Assembly (NCBI GenBank): GCA_032358165.1
Contig: JAALGY010000023.1
Span: 1,116,001 to 1,180,000 of the forward strand
Reading direction: 5' to 3'
Length of the DNA stretch: 64,000 nt
Source: Diplosphaera chodatii
Lineage: Eukaryota; Chlorophyta; Trebouxiophyceae; Prasiolales; Stichococcaceae
Part shown: one piece after another, positions 51,540 through 62,787 of the stretch
Layout: every line of letters starts with the position of its first letter
Position numbering within the stretch: position 1 is the first letter of the stretch
Program-made: the position numbers and the translations under genes
The notes under the pieces: model-generated
Seen by the model: only the letters and a program-made list of their open reading frames with translations
Told to the model about the DNA's origin: nothing
Database searches by the model: none

Positions 51540-54500
51540 ATGCAGACGACGCCGCAGCAAACGACGGCCCAGTCAGGAGAGGGCTTCCAGGAGCGGACCC
51601 TCATCATCTCAAGCCTGTCGGCAGACTTCAAGAAGGTCAGTGCCGACAGTGTAGCGTAGCTATGCACGCCTCAACACTATGTGGCTCATGCTGTGCCTCA
51701 GATCCCCCAGTCGGGTGGCTGCTGACGGATCCTGAGGCAGATGCTTGCACGCTGGTGTCGGGAAATGGGGCCCCTCCAACTGATCGCAGATTAGCGCCGT
51801 AGTTCTTCCAGTACTCCAGGTCTCAACTCCAACTCCTGAGCAACGCCGTTGTTCCGCAGGACCATGATATCATCGGCAACCAGGATCCATACTTCGTGCT
51901 GGAGCTCAGCAAGGATACCGTCACGACACGGGTGAGCCTCTCCGTTCAACCTATTGTGTATGTCTCCTCAACGATATGAAGCTGCTGTTCTGGGCATGCG
52001 TCCGCATGACCTTTCGCCGGTGCAAAAGTGGGTGCTGCAGCTGCACTGCGACTTCCAACTACTGCCGCACTGCTCCTCAGTGTTGGTGCCCAGCGCTTCT
52101 ATGTCAAGCTCAATGCTGTTGCTGATCCGTTGTTGTTATGCCAAGCGTCCCCACCGATCGTCCGTGTCCACTCTGCAGGTCATGAAGTCGGCCGGCACAC
52201 ATGCAGGTATGCTACGGACCGATGCACAATCCAGCCTGCTGGTGCAACATGCTGGGCATACATCGCATACATCCCATCCGCAGCACGTCGGCAGTGTCAG
52301 ACACGGAAACGACAGTCACCTGTTCACATGCGCCTGCAGAGTGGCCCGCTGAGGAGGGGTACCGCCTGCACGACCGCGGCGAGCACCCCGAGCTCATCGC
52401 CCGCGCCTTCAACAAGAACACCCTGCTCAAGGACTCGTCTCTGGGTGCGTCTGCGTGCTTTGGTCATGCGGGAGGCAAGCTTCTTCAGGGCATGGGTGTA
52501 CTCAGCGCAGAAGATGTTCTGGCAACCTCACAAGCGTTGCACTTGCCTGTGCAATTGATTGCATGCGGCGTGCTCGGTATACCATCACACTGTTGGCACA
52601 GGGTTCTACAGCGACTTCTGGTGCTTGCTGATGCACGCTATCATATGTTGATCGTGCCGATGCATCTGCTCGCGCAGGCGAGGGACGCATCGCCATGGCG
52701 GAGCTGGGCACTGGCCAGCAGCACGTGGTGCCCTTGTTCGACAAGAAGGGCCAGCGGACTGGCGAGCTGAAGTTCCGCGCACAGGAGGAGCAGGTGCAAT
52801 CCGCTGTCGCTGGTTGCACTTCTGCTGATCTGGCACAGCTTTGTCGTACGAAACCTCGTATATGTGGTCTGCAGTGCGGTGTCAGCATTAGCCTGCGTAG
52901 TGTGGGGCTGCTTGGTCCGTCAGACAGCTAGCTCACCTGACTGCTGTGCAATGTTCACAGGGCGGCCAACTAACTGGCCAGACTGGCCAGCAGGGCACGG
53001 GCATGGGGGCCGGCGCTGCAGGTGTCGCCGGTGCTGCCACTGCTGGTGCTGCTGCAACCAGGGATCGCAGCGACCGTCAGGAGGACAAGGCGGCACTCAA
53101 GGACATGGTACGCTTGCCGACTGTTAGCGGCAATGCTCATGGGTCACTTGAGCACGCCAAGCCACTGCTGCCGTCGCCGTCAAGCTATCAGTTGCTAACT
53201 TCAATGCAACCGTTGCATTTCCGTGACATAGGGGGCCGCCGCCAAGCACCATGACACAGACCGTAGCCGCCAAGCATACAACAACAACACACCCATGGGT
53301 CAGGGCATGATGGACACCACCCGTGATGGCAACACGGGCATGATGCACCAGGTTGGTGATCTGCAAGCACTGCCCAGCCGGCTTCCCTCTGCGTGCTTGT
53401 TAGCATCCACAGTACGAAGTGTTTGGGCATCTTCATGCGGTCGTGATTCTACTGGTGAGGTTGATTGACGTGGCAGTGTACTCTGCAGTCGCAGGGCGCA
53501 ACCAACATGCAGGGTGCAACCAACATGCAGTCCACCAATGAGCAGCCAGGCATGCTTCGTGATGCCGCCGTGGCGGGTGCTGCTGGCACAGCTGCTGGTG
53601 CAGGCGCTGGCTCCATGGCCGGCAGGAACCAGGTTCGTAACAGCACACCTGTGACTGTACGTGAAATTTGCTTTTTTGGCGCCTGCGTCTATTTGTGTGA
53701 TGACTTGTGATCACACATGTGTCACATGTGTGATCAGCGTCGTCCTTGGCGTGAGGAATGTTTGGCCACACCAACATGTCGCTGTGCTCTCCAGGGCCAG
53801 ACACGTGAGTTTGACAACCAGGGCCAGATGGGTGGAATGGGCAACCAGGGCCAGATGGGTGGAATGGGCAACCAGGGCCAGATGGGTGGGATGGGCAACC
53901 AGGTTGGCAACCAGGGCCAGATGAGTGGAATGGGCAACCAGGCTGGCAACCAGGACACCAGCCGCAACTTCAGCAGCACTACCATGATGGGCGGGGCGAA
54001 CCAGGTGCGGACGGCGTGACTGCGGGAGTCTATGCTCATATGATTTTTGACTCAATGCTACAATCGTTCACCTCGCTGCTGTCCAGTTCCACGATGTCTT
54101 GCTGCCACTCGTCGCATCATCTCTTATGGGTTGCCCGTGTTGATGTGTAGGGTGTTCAGACCAACACCTCCCGCAATGTGACCGACCGCAACGTTGACAC
54201 AACGCAGGAGAACACCAACTTCACTGGCACTGATGGCATGCAGGTCAACGTCAAGTCTGCACGGTCGAGTGCATTTGCTGCTGCTGTTTCACACTGATGG
54301 CTGTGGCACCCAATGTAGAGTTGCAACTGTCAAAAACTCCATACTACCTGTAGGTGTCCCAGAACCGCAACGTCACAGACACTGTGGACGAGACCACCAA
54401 GGAGTCCTCGGAGCATGTCAAGCGCGGCAGAGGGGTGAGTACTGGTGTGCCCTGATACCTATACCAACGACGCCGCACCTGCCGAGGCAGTCTTGCAAGC

Positions 54501-57209
54501 ATTTTCCTAAGTCACCCCCTCGTTGGATGCTGCATGTTGCCAAGTTGCGCAGCATTGTCACTCGACACCTGGCCTGACTGCTGCACCCTGTGTCGATGCA
54601 GTACGCGGTGCAGCTGGAGTCTGGTGATGACCACTGGGAGCGCTCGCTGGAGGCAGCCTCCAAGGCGCGTGAGCAGGCGATGATTGTGGAGCGCGAGTCG
54701 CAGGCCACGCACGCAAAGCTGCTGGCCGCGCAGGAGGCGACGCGCAACTTCGAGAAGGCCCGCCGCGAGCACATGGCCATCCAGGTGTGCCGCTGCCCTC
54801 TCTCATGCGTGCACAGTGCGTTGCTGCTTTGATGCATGTCTGCAACTGCTGCCTACGCCAACGCACTTGTTCCAGTCAAGGTATGACACTGGCAAGCCAT
54901 GCTGAGCATGTACGGCACCGTCATTGCACAGGAACGCCTGGCGACTCTGGACCTGGAGAACAAGCGCGCTGCCTTCGACCGCATGACCGCGGAGTATGAG
55001 GCAGCAATGGCCAAGGTGTCCGGCAAGGAGGGGCAGGTCGATGCTGCGCAGCAGGCCGCCAACGACCTGCGTGCTGAGGTCAACCAGAGGGTACGATGCA
55101 GTGATGGTGCACCCCTGGCGAGTCGACGATCTGATGCCCACGACCATATGTGGTGCTGTACCTGTCCTCGGGTTTGTGATACATGCAAGGGCTTTCTGCA
55201 CCCTCGCAGCAACACCTGCACAGGGCTGACCGTTGCTCTTCACACACATCCACCACTCACACCGCAGGGCATGGCACTGAACGAGGAGGTGAATGCCACG
55301 AAGCTGCACCAGTCGCGCCTGGCTGAGATCGAGCTGGAGCTGAACCGCCTGGAGGCGCTGCACGCCTCCGCCGACACCGCCCACAAGGAGCACCTGAACC
55401 GCCTGGACCCCCTGCGCACCCAGCACCGCTCCCTGCAGGTTCTGCTCTTTGTAGAGGGCATTTGATGGGGTTATCTTTCCTTGCAAGGGCTCCACGCACT
55501 GCCTGCTTGTCGAATGGGTTTCTAGCTGGGTATCTACACACACACCTCACAGATGTGTGCTGACTGGTGTACCCAGCCATTGTCAGAGCTGCGCGCAGCT
55601 GCACCCATGCAGCACCAGGCTGAGGCCAGACCCGCCGCATGCAGGAAACGTTTGCCGGTGTGGAGGCAGAGCTGGCAGAGACGCAGACCCGCCGCAAGGA
55701 CTTCGAAACCAAGGAGCGCGAGCTGCAGGGCCTCCTGGACACACACTCCCGCGAGTACGACGCCACCGCCACCGACTTTGCTGAGATGGAGGAGATGGGT
55801 CGCAAGAAGGTGCGCAGCAGTCTCTGTGTCCGTGTTGGTGTGTTGCAGCCTGCCACCAGGACCTTGGTTCTGACAAGACATGATGCAGCAAGCGAGGTCG
55901 AGGCATGACTGGCGCAGCTGTCACGATTGCCAAGGCGCAAGCTTGTGTGTGCTGGCTGACAGTTTCTTTGACCTAGACTACCCCATCACAGAGTGTCTGC
56001 CCACCGTCAAGCAAGCTTCTGATGTTAGCCCCTCACCTCGCTGCGGCATGACAGGCGTCGGACGCGGAGGCGCGCGCCGCGGACCTGCGCTCCCTGGAGG
56101 AGGAGGCGGCGGAGGTGCAGCGCAACCTGGCGGAGCACCGCAACCGCATCGGCGTGCTGAAGCAGGAGACGGAGGCGCAGCTCGCGTCGGCGGGCCAGCT
56201 GGCCGACACCGCCGCCCGCAAGGAGGCCGAGCTGAGCGCGGTGAGCACAGCTGATGGCGTAGCCAGCTCTGTCTGGGCTGACAAACATTGCATAGATACA
56301 CAACAATGCACAGGTCTTGCTGCAAGAAGGCGCAGCACTTCTGCGCCGCCCTTGCACCCTGCCTAGGCAGCTCCTGCCTGTGGTTGATGCTGGACAGCAA
56401 AGCAAGCAGCTGCTGTCCATGCTCCAGGCACAGCAGGCCATCGGCGAGAAGGAGCGGCTGGCGGGCACCGCGGCCTCCGCGCTGAGCGAGGCGCAGGCGG
56501 CGCGGGGCCCCCTGGACGAGAAGATCCGCAACGAGCGCTCCACCTTCGACCACCACAAAGAGGTGCGGGCTGCTTTCTGTGACGTCTGCTGTTCAATGGC
56601 CATGCCGTGGGCTGTTGACGTGACGTGCTGTCAGTGTGTCAAAAGATGTGCAGCGTGGAGGACTGACCCTGAGTTGCGTTTGACGACGCAGGTCATTGAC
56701 GAGATGCACCGCAAGCTGGGCATGGCCCGGGAGCAGGTTGATCTGGCGCAGGCGCGGAAGGAGGAGCTCTGGGAGAAGGGTGAGTCGGAGCGTCAGCCTG
56801 TGCCCATGAGTCACGCCTGATGTGTATATGTCACTACTGATCCAGCAGCTATGGCTGTGACGCTGTGTCTCCCATGTCCATCTAGACTAGCGCTGTGCAT
56901 GACTTTGCTAATGATGTTGGCTGCAGCCAAGTGGCATGGCGAGCAAGCGGACAAGGCATCCGACTCTCACTTCCTGCATGCACACCACGATCACAGCCTG
57001 GTGACCGGAGGTGTGTATCTGAGAGTGTGCACAGCGTGGGCTGCATGTGTATGCACCGAGTCTGCTTGGCTGCCCTGCTCACGCAAACCTGCCAACATCA
57101 CGGGACGTCGGATGCTGCAGGCTCAAGTGTGCCAGCCACGGACATGCTGAAGCATGGCACCACCACACAGAGCGTCTTGGAGAAGGCCGGCGAGAAGATC
57201 GGAGTCTGA
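51540..57209 (+). CDS. C2 domain - GQMGGMGNQ repeat - long coiled-coil protein
   Basis: No known protein with this layout comes to mind. Exon 1 (51540-51635) starts MQTTPQQTTAQSGEGFQERT and reads LIISSLSADFKK. Exon 2 (51860-51931) reads DHDIIGNQDPYFVLELSKDT. Following exons give AGTHAEWPAEEGYRLHD, LIARAFNKNTLLKDSSLGE and VPLFDKKGQRTGELKF: a C2 domain with the DPY, G.H..W and final beta-strand features. Next is a Gly/Ala/Thr/Gln-rich region, then tandem GQMGGMGNQ units (53815-53950), then Asn/Thr text (NTSRNVTDRNVDTTQENT). From about 54600 to 56790 the exons are almost pure coiled coil (EATRNFEKARREHMAIQ, EAELAETQTRRKDFETKER, AQQAIGEKERLAGTAASALS). It ends TQSVLEKAGEKIGV. The protein may tether membranes by the C2 domain and oligomerise through the coil. 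Calcium ligands were not mapped. Confidence 0.75.
53503..53541 (+). repeat. Tandem 18-bp repeat coding GATNMQ
   Basis: Two copies of an 18-base unit translate as GATNMQ GATNMQ, followed by a diverged STNEQP. In frame within the low-complexity part of the C2/coiled-coil gene. Confidence 0.8.
53815..53950 (+). repeat. Tandem 27-bp coding repeat (GQMGGMGNQ)
   Basis: Three near-identical 27-base units (one base differs in the third), then a GNQ spacer, a GQMSGMGNQ variant and a partial AGNQ. The unit keeps the reading frame. It lies in one exon between a CCAG acceptor and a donor near 54005. Confidence 0.9.
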
Positions 57210-57735
57210 GCCTTTATATCAATGCGCATCCTGGCTTGTAATGATTACTAGCTGCATGCTGTGCACTGCAAGTTGCAGACTCCGCTCGCGTTTGTTCGAC
57301 ATTCTGTACGCATGCTTACATGCAACCTGTGTCACTTCGACAACCCACCACTTGATATCAACAGACGACATAAACGTCAGCTGCACATGCCACTCCTGTC
57401 CATCCGCAAATGAGGAGGCGACGTGTACCAAAGGTTGCTACCACTGGTCATATGTGACGTATAGCTGCAGGGGCGATCCGCGCTAATCATGCCTGACTGC
57501 ACATGAGTCACCAACATGTACGGGTGCCTGACAGATGCAGTACAGAGAAGCCACATATGAAAGCTCCAATGGCTGCACGATCCGCATCTAACGTTACCGT
57601 GTCACAAACAGGTTTCTGGCATTGCTACTCAGCACCTATTGAATCATTTTCCATTTTGCAGATTGTTGGCGAAGCACACCTTTCCGCGACAGGTTCCAAC
57701 ACTCATCAACCTACAGCAGCCCAGAAGTTACCACA
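57210..57735. promoter_or_regulatory. Upstream region of glutamate decarboxylase
   Basis: About 530 bases, AT-richer than the flanking genes. Presumably the promoter and 5' UTR of the intronless gene. The ATG lies in ACAATGGCC. No defined element. Confidence 0.4.
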
Positions 57736-59340
57736 ATGGCCGACCAGGATGGGCCAAGCAGCCCGTCGCAGCGCATGGTGAACATGCGCCAGATGGAGTC
57801 GTTCCAGCAGCGCTTTGACGACTACAATGAGCCAGCATATGGCAGCCGCTTCTTCAGTCAGTCATCCTTGGACAACAACAAGTTCCCGGAGACAGGTATG
57901 CCCGCGCGGGTTGCGCAGCAGCTCATCAGGGATGCCCGGCTCCTGGACGCCAACCCAAGGCTGAACTTGGCATCCTTTGTGACAACATGGATGGAGCCGG
58001 AGTGCGACGAGCTCATCCACGAGGCACGCAATGTCAACTACATCGACGAGGCAGAGTACCCCTCCTCCACACAAATCCAGAACAACTGCGTGTCAATGCT
58101 GGCGGAACTGTTCCATGCGGAGGACCCGACGCACCCCACCGGCACAGCCACCATCGGCTCCAGCGAGGCCATCCTGCTGGGTGGGCTGGCCATGAAGCGC
58201 AACTGGCAGAACCGCCGCAAGAAGGAGGGCAAGCCTACTAACAAGCCCAACATCGTCATGGGGTCCGAGATCCATGTGTGCTGGGAGAAGCTCACGAACT
58301 ACTTCGAGATTGAAGCGCGATATGTGAATCTGACAGATGACTGCTATGTCGCCAAGCCAGAGAAGCTGGCGGCAGCGGTGGACGAGAACACGATCGGCGT
58401 GGCTGCGGTGCTGGGCACCACCTACACCGGGGCGTTCGAGGACGTGGCCACTCTGGACAAGCTTATTGGCGAGATCAACGAGAAGAACGGGTGGAACGTG
58501 GGCATTCACGTGGACGGTGCGAGCGGCGCCTTTGTCGCACCCTTCATGTACCCGGACCTGGTCTGGGACTTCCGCCTGCCAAACGTGGTGTCCATCAACG
58601 CTTCCGGCCACAAGTTCGGGCTGGTCTACCCGGGGCTGGGCTGGTGCATCTTCCGTGACAAGCAGTGCCTGCCGGACAGCCTCGTGTTCCACGACAACTA
58701 CCTGGGCATCGACCAGATCTCGTTCACACTCAACTTCTCCAAGTCTGCTGCCCCCATCGTCGCGCAGTACTACCAGTTCCTGCGCTTGGGGCGGCCAGGC
58801 TACACTAAGCTCATGCACAACATGGACTCCGTAGCTAGGCACCTAAAGAAGCGCATCATGGAGCTGGGCCACTTCAAGGTGGTCAGCGACGAGATTGGCC
58901 TGCCGCTGGTTGCATTCTCGCTGACGGAGAAGGAGGGCAAGCCGCGTGGCTACACTGTGTTCGACATCGCCGATCGGATGCGTGAGAGGGGGTGGGTGGT
59001 GCCCGCCTACACGCTGGCCCCCGGTGCAGAGCACATCCGCGTGCTGCGCGCGCTGTGCCGCGAGGACTTCTCCATCCAATCCGCCGAGATCTTCGTCAAC
59101 GACCTGCAAATCGCACTGGAGTGGCTGGACGCACACTTCATCTACACGCCTGAGCAGATGAAGCAGCTGGAGACCACCTACGACAAGGAGCTGCCGTTGG
59201 GTCCACACGGCTCGGCGCGGCCCAAGCAGCAGACCATCGAGGACCTCAAGAGCCATCCGAACCCTGCGGGGCTGCCGGACGATCCGGAGAAGAAGGCGCG
59301 CAAGCTCGAGCGCCTGATGGAAAAGACGGCGCTGACATGA
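57736..59340 (+). CDS. GAD: Glutamate decarboxylase, intronless
   Basis: Converts glutamate to GABA and CO2, consuming a proton, with pyridoxal phosphate as cofactor. A single 534-codon exon. Family signatures: the TTWMEPECDELI segment, TGTATIGSSEAILLGGLAMKR, the IHVDGASGAFVAPF Asp region and SINASGHKFGLVYPGLGW with the PLP Lys at residue 293. The C-terminal half has HIRVLRALCREDFS. The C-terminal tail (DDPEKKARKLERLMEKTALT) is basic and amphipathic but lacks the Trp of the classical plant calmodulin-binding domain. About 30 residues longer than plant GADs at the N-terminus. Lack of introns contrasts strongly with the multi-exon genes around it. That suggests retroposition, recent transfer or intron loss. 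Confidence 0.97.
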   Translation: MADQDGPSSPSQRMVNMRQMESFQQRFDDYNEPAYGSRFFSQSSLDNNKFPETGMPARVAQQLIRDARLLDANPRLNLASFVTTWMEPECDELIHEARNVNYIDEAEYPSSTQIQNNCVSMLAELFHAEDPTHPTGTATIGSSEAILLGGLAMKRNWQNRRKKEGKPTNKPNIVMGSEIHVCWEKLTNYFEIEARYVNLTDDCYVAKPEKLAAAVDENTIGVAAVLGTTYTGAFEDVATLDKLIGEINEKNGWNVGIHVDGASGAFVAPFMYPDLVWDFRLPNVVSINASGHKFGLVYPGLGWCIFRDKQCLPDSLVFHDNYLGIDQISFTLNFSKSAAPIVAQYYQFLRLGRPGYTKLMHNMDSVARHLKKRIMELGHFKVVSDEIGLPLVAFSLTEKEGKPRGYTVFDIADRMRERGWVVPAYTLAPGAEHIRVLRALCREDFSIQSAEIFVNDLQIALEWLDAHFIYTPEQMKQLETTYDKELPLGPHGSARPKQQTIEDLKSHPNPAGLPDDPEKKARKLERLMEKTALT

Positions 59341-60512
59341 GCACGCAGACCCTTGCCGTGCTCTCATGGCAGCCTTGTGTCAAATCGAAACGTGGCATCG
59401 GGGTGTGGGGTGGCTAAGGCTTGCCTGTAGCCAATCTGTGAGCGCTGCACGTGGCACGGTCGTATCGTTTTCCCAGCATCTTGCATTAGCGTTTTGCCAT
59501 TGTTGGAAGTCATTACCAGGCATGCAGGGCATAGGAGTGATTGGCACACACTGCAAAGACTTTGTGATGTGACAGAGCGGTCGGCGGTCATCGCATGATC
59601 GGCATGATGATCTGCTCAAGCTTCCGCCAGGACTCCCGCTGGTGGATGGATATTTGTAAACTCGTGCATGTACGCTTTCAGCGACCGCAGACGAAACGAT
59701 AGCAGTGGGATATCTGAGCAGAGGAAGCATGAGCAACCTGCCCTCTTACATCATTGCAGCGTCCAAGTGGATCTGACGTTGATCTCAAATCATCTCATGT
59801 TCTCATCAATGCTCAGTTGCTCACTCAAAGTTGCTTCCCAGCACAGCCACATGCATTATGGAGAAGCCTTCATTCTGAATCGTGTCGATCACAGGCTGCT
59901 TGAGTAGAATACGCTGCAAACGTGATTTGTGCACACGGTGTGCCACATGCGAGACTGAAGCAGTCCCAGCACGCAGTACAAGCTATGAACTGGTTGCACA
60001 TGCTTCAGGCGTGAGACACTGTCTTCCAGGAATCAATTCTTGAGGCAACGTCCGAGGATAGTGCGGGTGTCTGGTCTGCTATGCCAGCACTGGTGCACCT
60101 GTGGCAGGTAGTTCACCCGCTGTGGCACATGCATGCACCATTGCGTCAACAGCAGTGGACATAGGTGGTTGTAGCAAAATGCCCACCATCAACCAGTAGC
60201 TTCTCGAATTGAACGCCGAGATGCGTTGACGTTGCTGCAGGTGCCCAGCTGGCATTGTCGCATCGCTTCCCGCTGCAGCGTGCGGTATTTGCGGGCACTT
60301 GCCGGACCAAATCCTGATCAGGACTCCAGACGCCGCGTCACACAGCGAGCACAGGCTGCTTCAGCTGCAGCACCCAGCATGGCGCGCACCAGCATGACCC
60401 TTACATACCCTGCTGTCATCCTGAGTGCGCGTCAGCCGGTGTTACAGGAGTAGAGCCATGAACGGGACACAACGTCGTGTTGCAGGCGCAGGCAGATACA
60501 GCGCGGCCACCT
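59341..60512. other. Region between GAD and Nudix gene
   Basis: About 1.2 kb. A frame at 60226-60453 is Arg/Ser/Ala-rich (RYLRALAGP, RRRVTQRAQAASAAAPSMA), like a transit peptide, and could be the first exon of the Nudix gene, but lacks an ATG at its start. The remainder shows nothing recognisable. Confidence 0.4.
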
Positions 60513-61828
60513 ATGCCCAAGATGACAGCCAACTTTTGCCGCATGTGCGGAGGCAAGCTGGACATGCAGATCCCAGCAGGTAGATCTTTGGCTGATCGGC
60601 TGGCTGACCTGTACATTGCGACAGATGTTCACAACTGGGGCTCGGCAAGCTGTGTACAGGCCCTTGACACGCTGAGTCTGCGGCCGCAGGTGACGATCAC
60701 TGGCGGCATGTGTGCATTGCTTGTGGTTACATCGACTTCATCAACCCGAAAATGGTGCGTAGCACCTCTCTATCCGGTGCCTTAAAAACCTGTGCAAGCC
60801 GCCCTGTGCTCCTTCACCTGCGGCATATCCCGTCAAAGGTGCTGCCAGATGCTGCAGTCCATGTGCCTACAGGTTGTTGGCTGCATTGTTGAGCACGAAG
60901 GCAAGCTGCTGTTGTGTCGGCGTGCAATCCAGCCGTGCCATGGCAAGTGGACCGTCCCAGCTGGTTTTCTGGAACTGGACGAGTCCACAGCAGGTGCACA
61001 CGTGTCTTCTCCTCATTATACAGACGCCGGTCGAGCTGCACGGACCAGGAAAGCTGTGTATGTGATATGCAAACTCGTAGGGTCACCCATAGAGCCAGGC
61101 AACAATTTGGCAGAGTGAAATTGCAGAGGGCGCAGCACGGGAGACTTGGGAGGAAGCGCGGGCGCGGGTGACCATCTTGGCGCCGTACGCACACTACGAC
61201 ATCCCGCGCATTGGTCAGGTGTGCAGGAGGCGCAGCAGGCACCAGGCAGCCCGAAAGCCAATGACCCTAGCGGCGCCAACCCATAGCATGCTCTGGCCGC
61301 CATGGCACTGCTCTGGATGACGCAAAGCACCTGTACTGACCCAGCAAGTCGACAGCATACGCTCGTCCATGAGGCATGTATCCATACTTGCAGGCGTACC
61401 TGTTGTTTCGAGCAGCCTTAGCAGAGCCACTCACGTTCAGCGCTGGCCCAGAGTCGCTGGAGGTACAGCTTGTGGCTCCTGAGGATATCCAGTGGGAAGA
61501 GGTGCGAGCAGAGGGGTCCCGCCTTCGGCTGGGCTGCCAAGCACAGTTGGGTGTTGCTGGGGTCCCTCGCACAGTCACTTTGGCACATCATATTGATTGA
61601 CGTGTCACAATCACAAGTTGCTCTTGTGTGACTGTGCAGATTGCATTTTCGTCCATCAGCCTGGCGTTGCGCGCATACATTTCTGACATGCAGAATGGAC
61701 GGCAATGGCACAGCCACCATGCGGTCATTGACAAGAAAGCAGGCTCGCCACCAAATGACCCCAACTCCTATGTGTTGCGAGACCACCATGAAATGCTGAT
61801 CAATGCTAACCCACACAGCCGGATTTGA
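60513..61828 (+). CDS. NUDX23: Plant NUDX23-type Nudix hydrolase
   Basis: Nudix enzymes split nucleoside diphosphates linked to another moiety; the plant plastid NUDX23 acts on FAD and ADP-ribose. Exon starts [16 protein letters not shown]. With the next exon it forms a small zinc ribbon (FCRMC ... VCIACGY). Then [42 protein letters not shown], and the Nudix helix [14 protein letters not shown]. Later exons give [42 protein letters not shown] and [13 protein letters not shown]. The order matches plant NUDX23 closely. The Nudix-box Gly after EEA is replaced by Arg (EEAR). A plastid transit exon probably lies upstream, perhaps near 60240-60420. The start used is the first in-frame ATG. Confidence 0.9.
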
Positions 61829-62169
61829 CTACAAGATGACCCGCCAATTTTGACAGTGGGCTCATTGCATCGGCAGCTTCTTGAACGACCTGCATCGTTG
61901 AACGTGGTGTGACAGTACAAGGACGGTATGGCATCATGAGGTACCATGTTTGAGAAGCATGTCTGTTAGTTTGCAGGGTGCTTGCTCTTCTCTACAGCCC
62001 CGCAAAGCAAACAGCACAACACTGATCAAGGTTGCAGCTCAGGTTTCGTCTGCTCAACAACTCTGACGAAGTCAACTGCAATCATCAATACCAATGACAC
62101 CAATACAGGAGGCTGCTGTCATTGGACCGCCCACAAAGCCATCCGCTCCCCTTCCAGCCGGCACCACTT
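61829..62169. other. Convergent intergenic region
   Basis: 3' flanks of the Nudix gene and psaL, about 340 bases. Nothing recognisable. Confidence 0.5.
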
Positions 62170-62787
62170 TCAGTAGTAGTAAGGCAGGATCTGTGTGAGG
62201 ATGTAGCCCCAGGCGACGCCGGAGAGGCCGCCCACCAGCCAGCCGCCGGTGAACTTCTGCCAGCCCTCGGACGACTGCAGCGGGTCGCGGTCCACTGGGC
62301 GGCCTGACAGCGTCTTCACGCCGATCTCCGACTTGTCCTGCTGGAACTTGGCTGCGCCGTAGATGGTGAGGCAGGCGGTCAGGATCAGCACTAGGCCTGC
62401 TGCCGAGGCGCTGCCTGCAATCTCTGCCACGCCATCCACGTTGCGCAGTGGGCCCAGCTTGATGAAGGGGCCAGTCGCCAGCAGGCCGTGTGCGAGGCCG
62501 ATCTCCACGCCGCGCAGGAGTGGGGACACGCCGGTGCGGTACGCGGGCAGGTTGCTGAGGTAGCCAGCCACGATGGGCGCTGAGGTCACCGGCGTCTCCA
62601 GCATGCCGATGTATGGGTCGCCGTTCACGGGCAGCACCACCGTCTTAGGTGGGCCATCCTGTGCTGCGCGGGGCGCGATGGCCAGCGGGCGCGGTGAGGC
62701 TGCCAGCCGTGGGCGGAGGCCCGACAGGCTGCTGGGCCGCTGCAGCTGGGCGGGCACAGCCAGGCGGTTGCACATGGCCGTCTGCAT
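62170..62787 (-). CDS. psaL: Photosystem I subunit XI (PsaL), nuclear-encoded
   Basis: Thylakoid membrane subunit of photosystem I. In plants and green algae it provides the docking site for PsaH/PsaO and light-harvesting complexes. Start MQTAMCNRLAVPAQ opens an Arg/Ala/Ser-rich transit peptide. The mature part begins near VLPVNGDPYIGMLETPVT, with NLPAYRTGVSPLLRGVEIGLAHG. It has three hydrophobic helices (near GLLATGPFIKLGP, AAGLVLILTACLTIYG and TGGWLVGGLSGVAWGYIL). It ends QILPYYY. Length 205 residues, normal for the family including transit peptide. The CDS has no intron. It is divergent from the bZIP gene. Confidence 0.97.
   Translation of the reverse strand: MQTAMCNRLAVPAQLQRPSSLSGLRPRLAASPRPLAIAPRAAQDGPPKTVVLPVNGDPYIGMLETPVTSAPIVAGYLSNLPAYRTGVSPLLRGVEIGLAHGLLATGPFIKLGPLRNVDGVAEIAGSASAAGLVLILTACLTIYGAAKFQQDKSEIGVKTLSGRPVDRDPLQSSEGWQKFTGGWLVGGLSGVAWGYILTQILPYYY

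Noticed and set aside
58093..58842. 249-codon minus-strand frame inside glutamate decarboxylase
   Set aside because: Antisense shadow of a GC-rich coding exon; the plus-strand protein is clear.
60226..60453. Arg/Ser/Ala-rich frame as a confirmed transit-peptide exon
   Set aside because: It begins at TTG, has no ATG before its first plausible donor and no clear donor, so it is only mentioned as a possibility.
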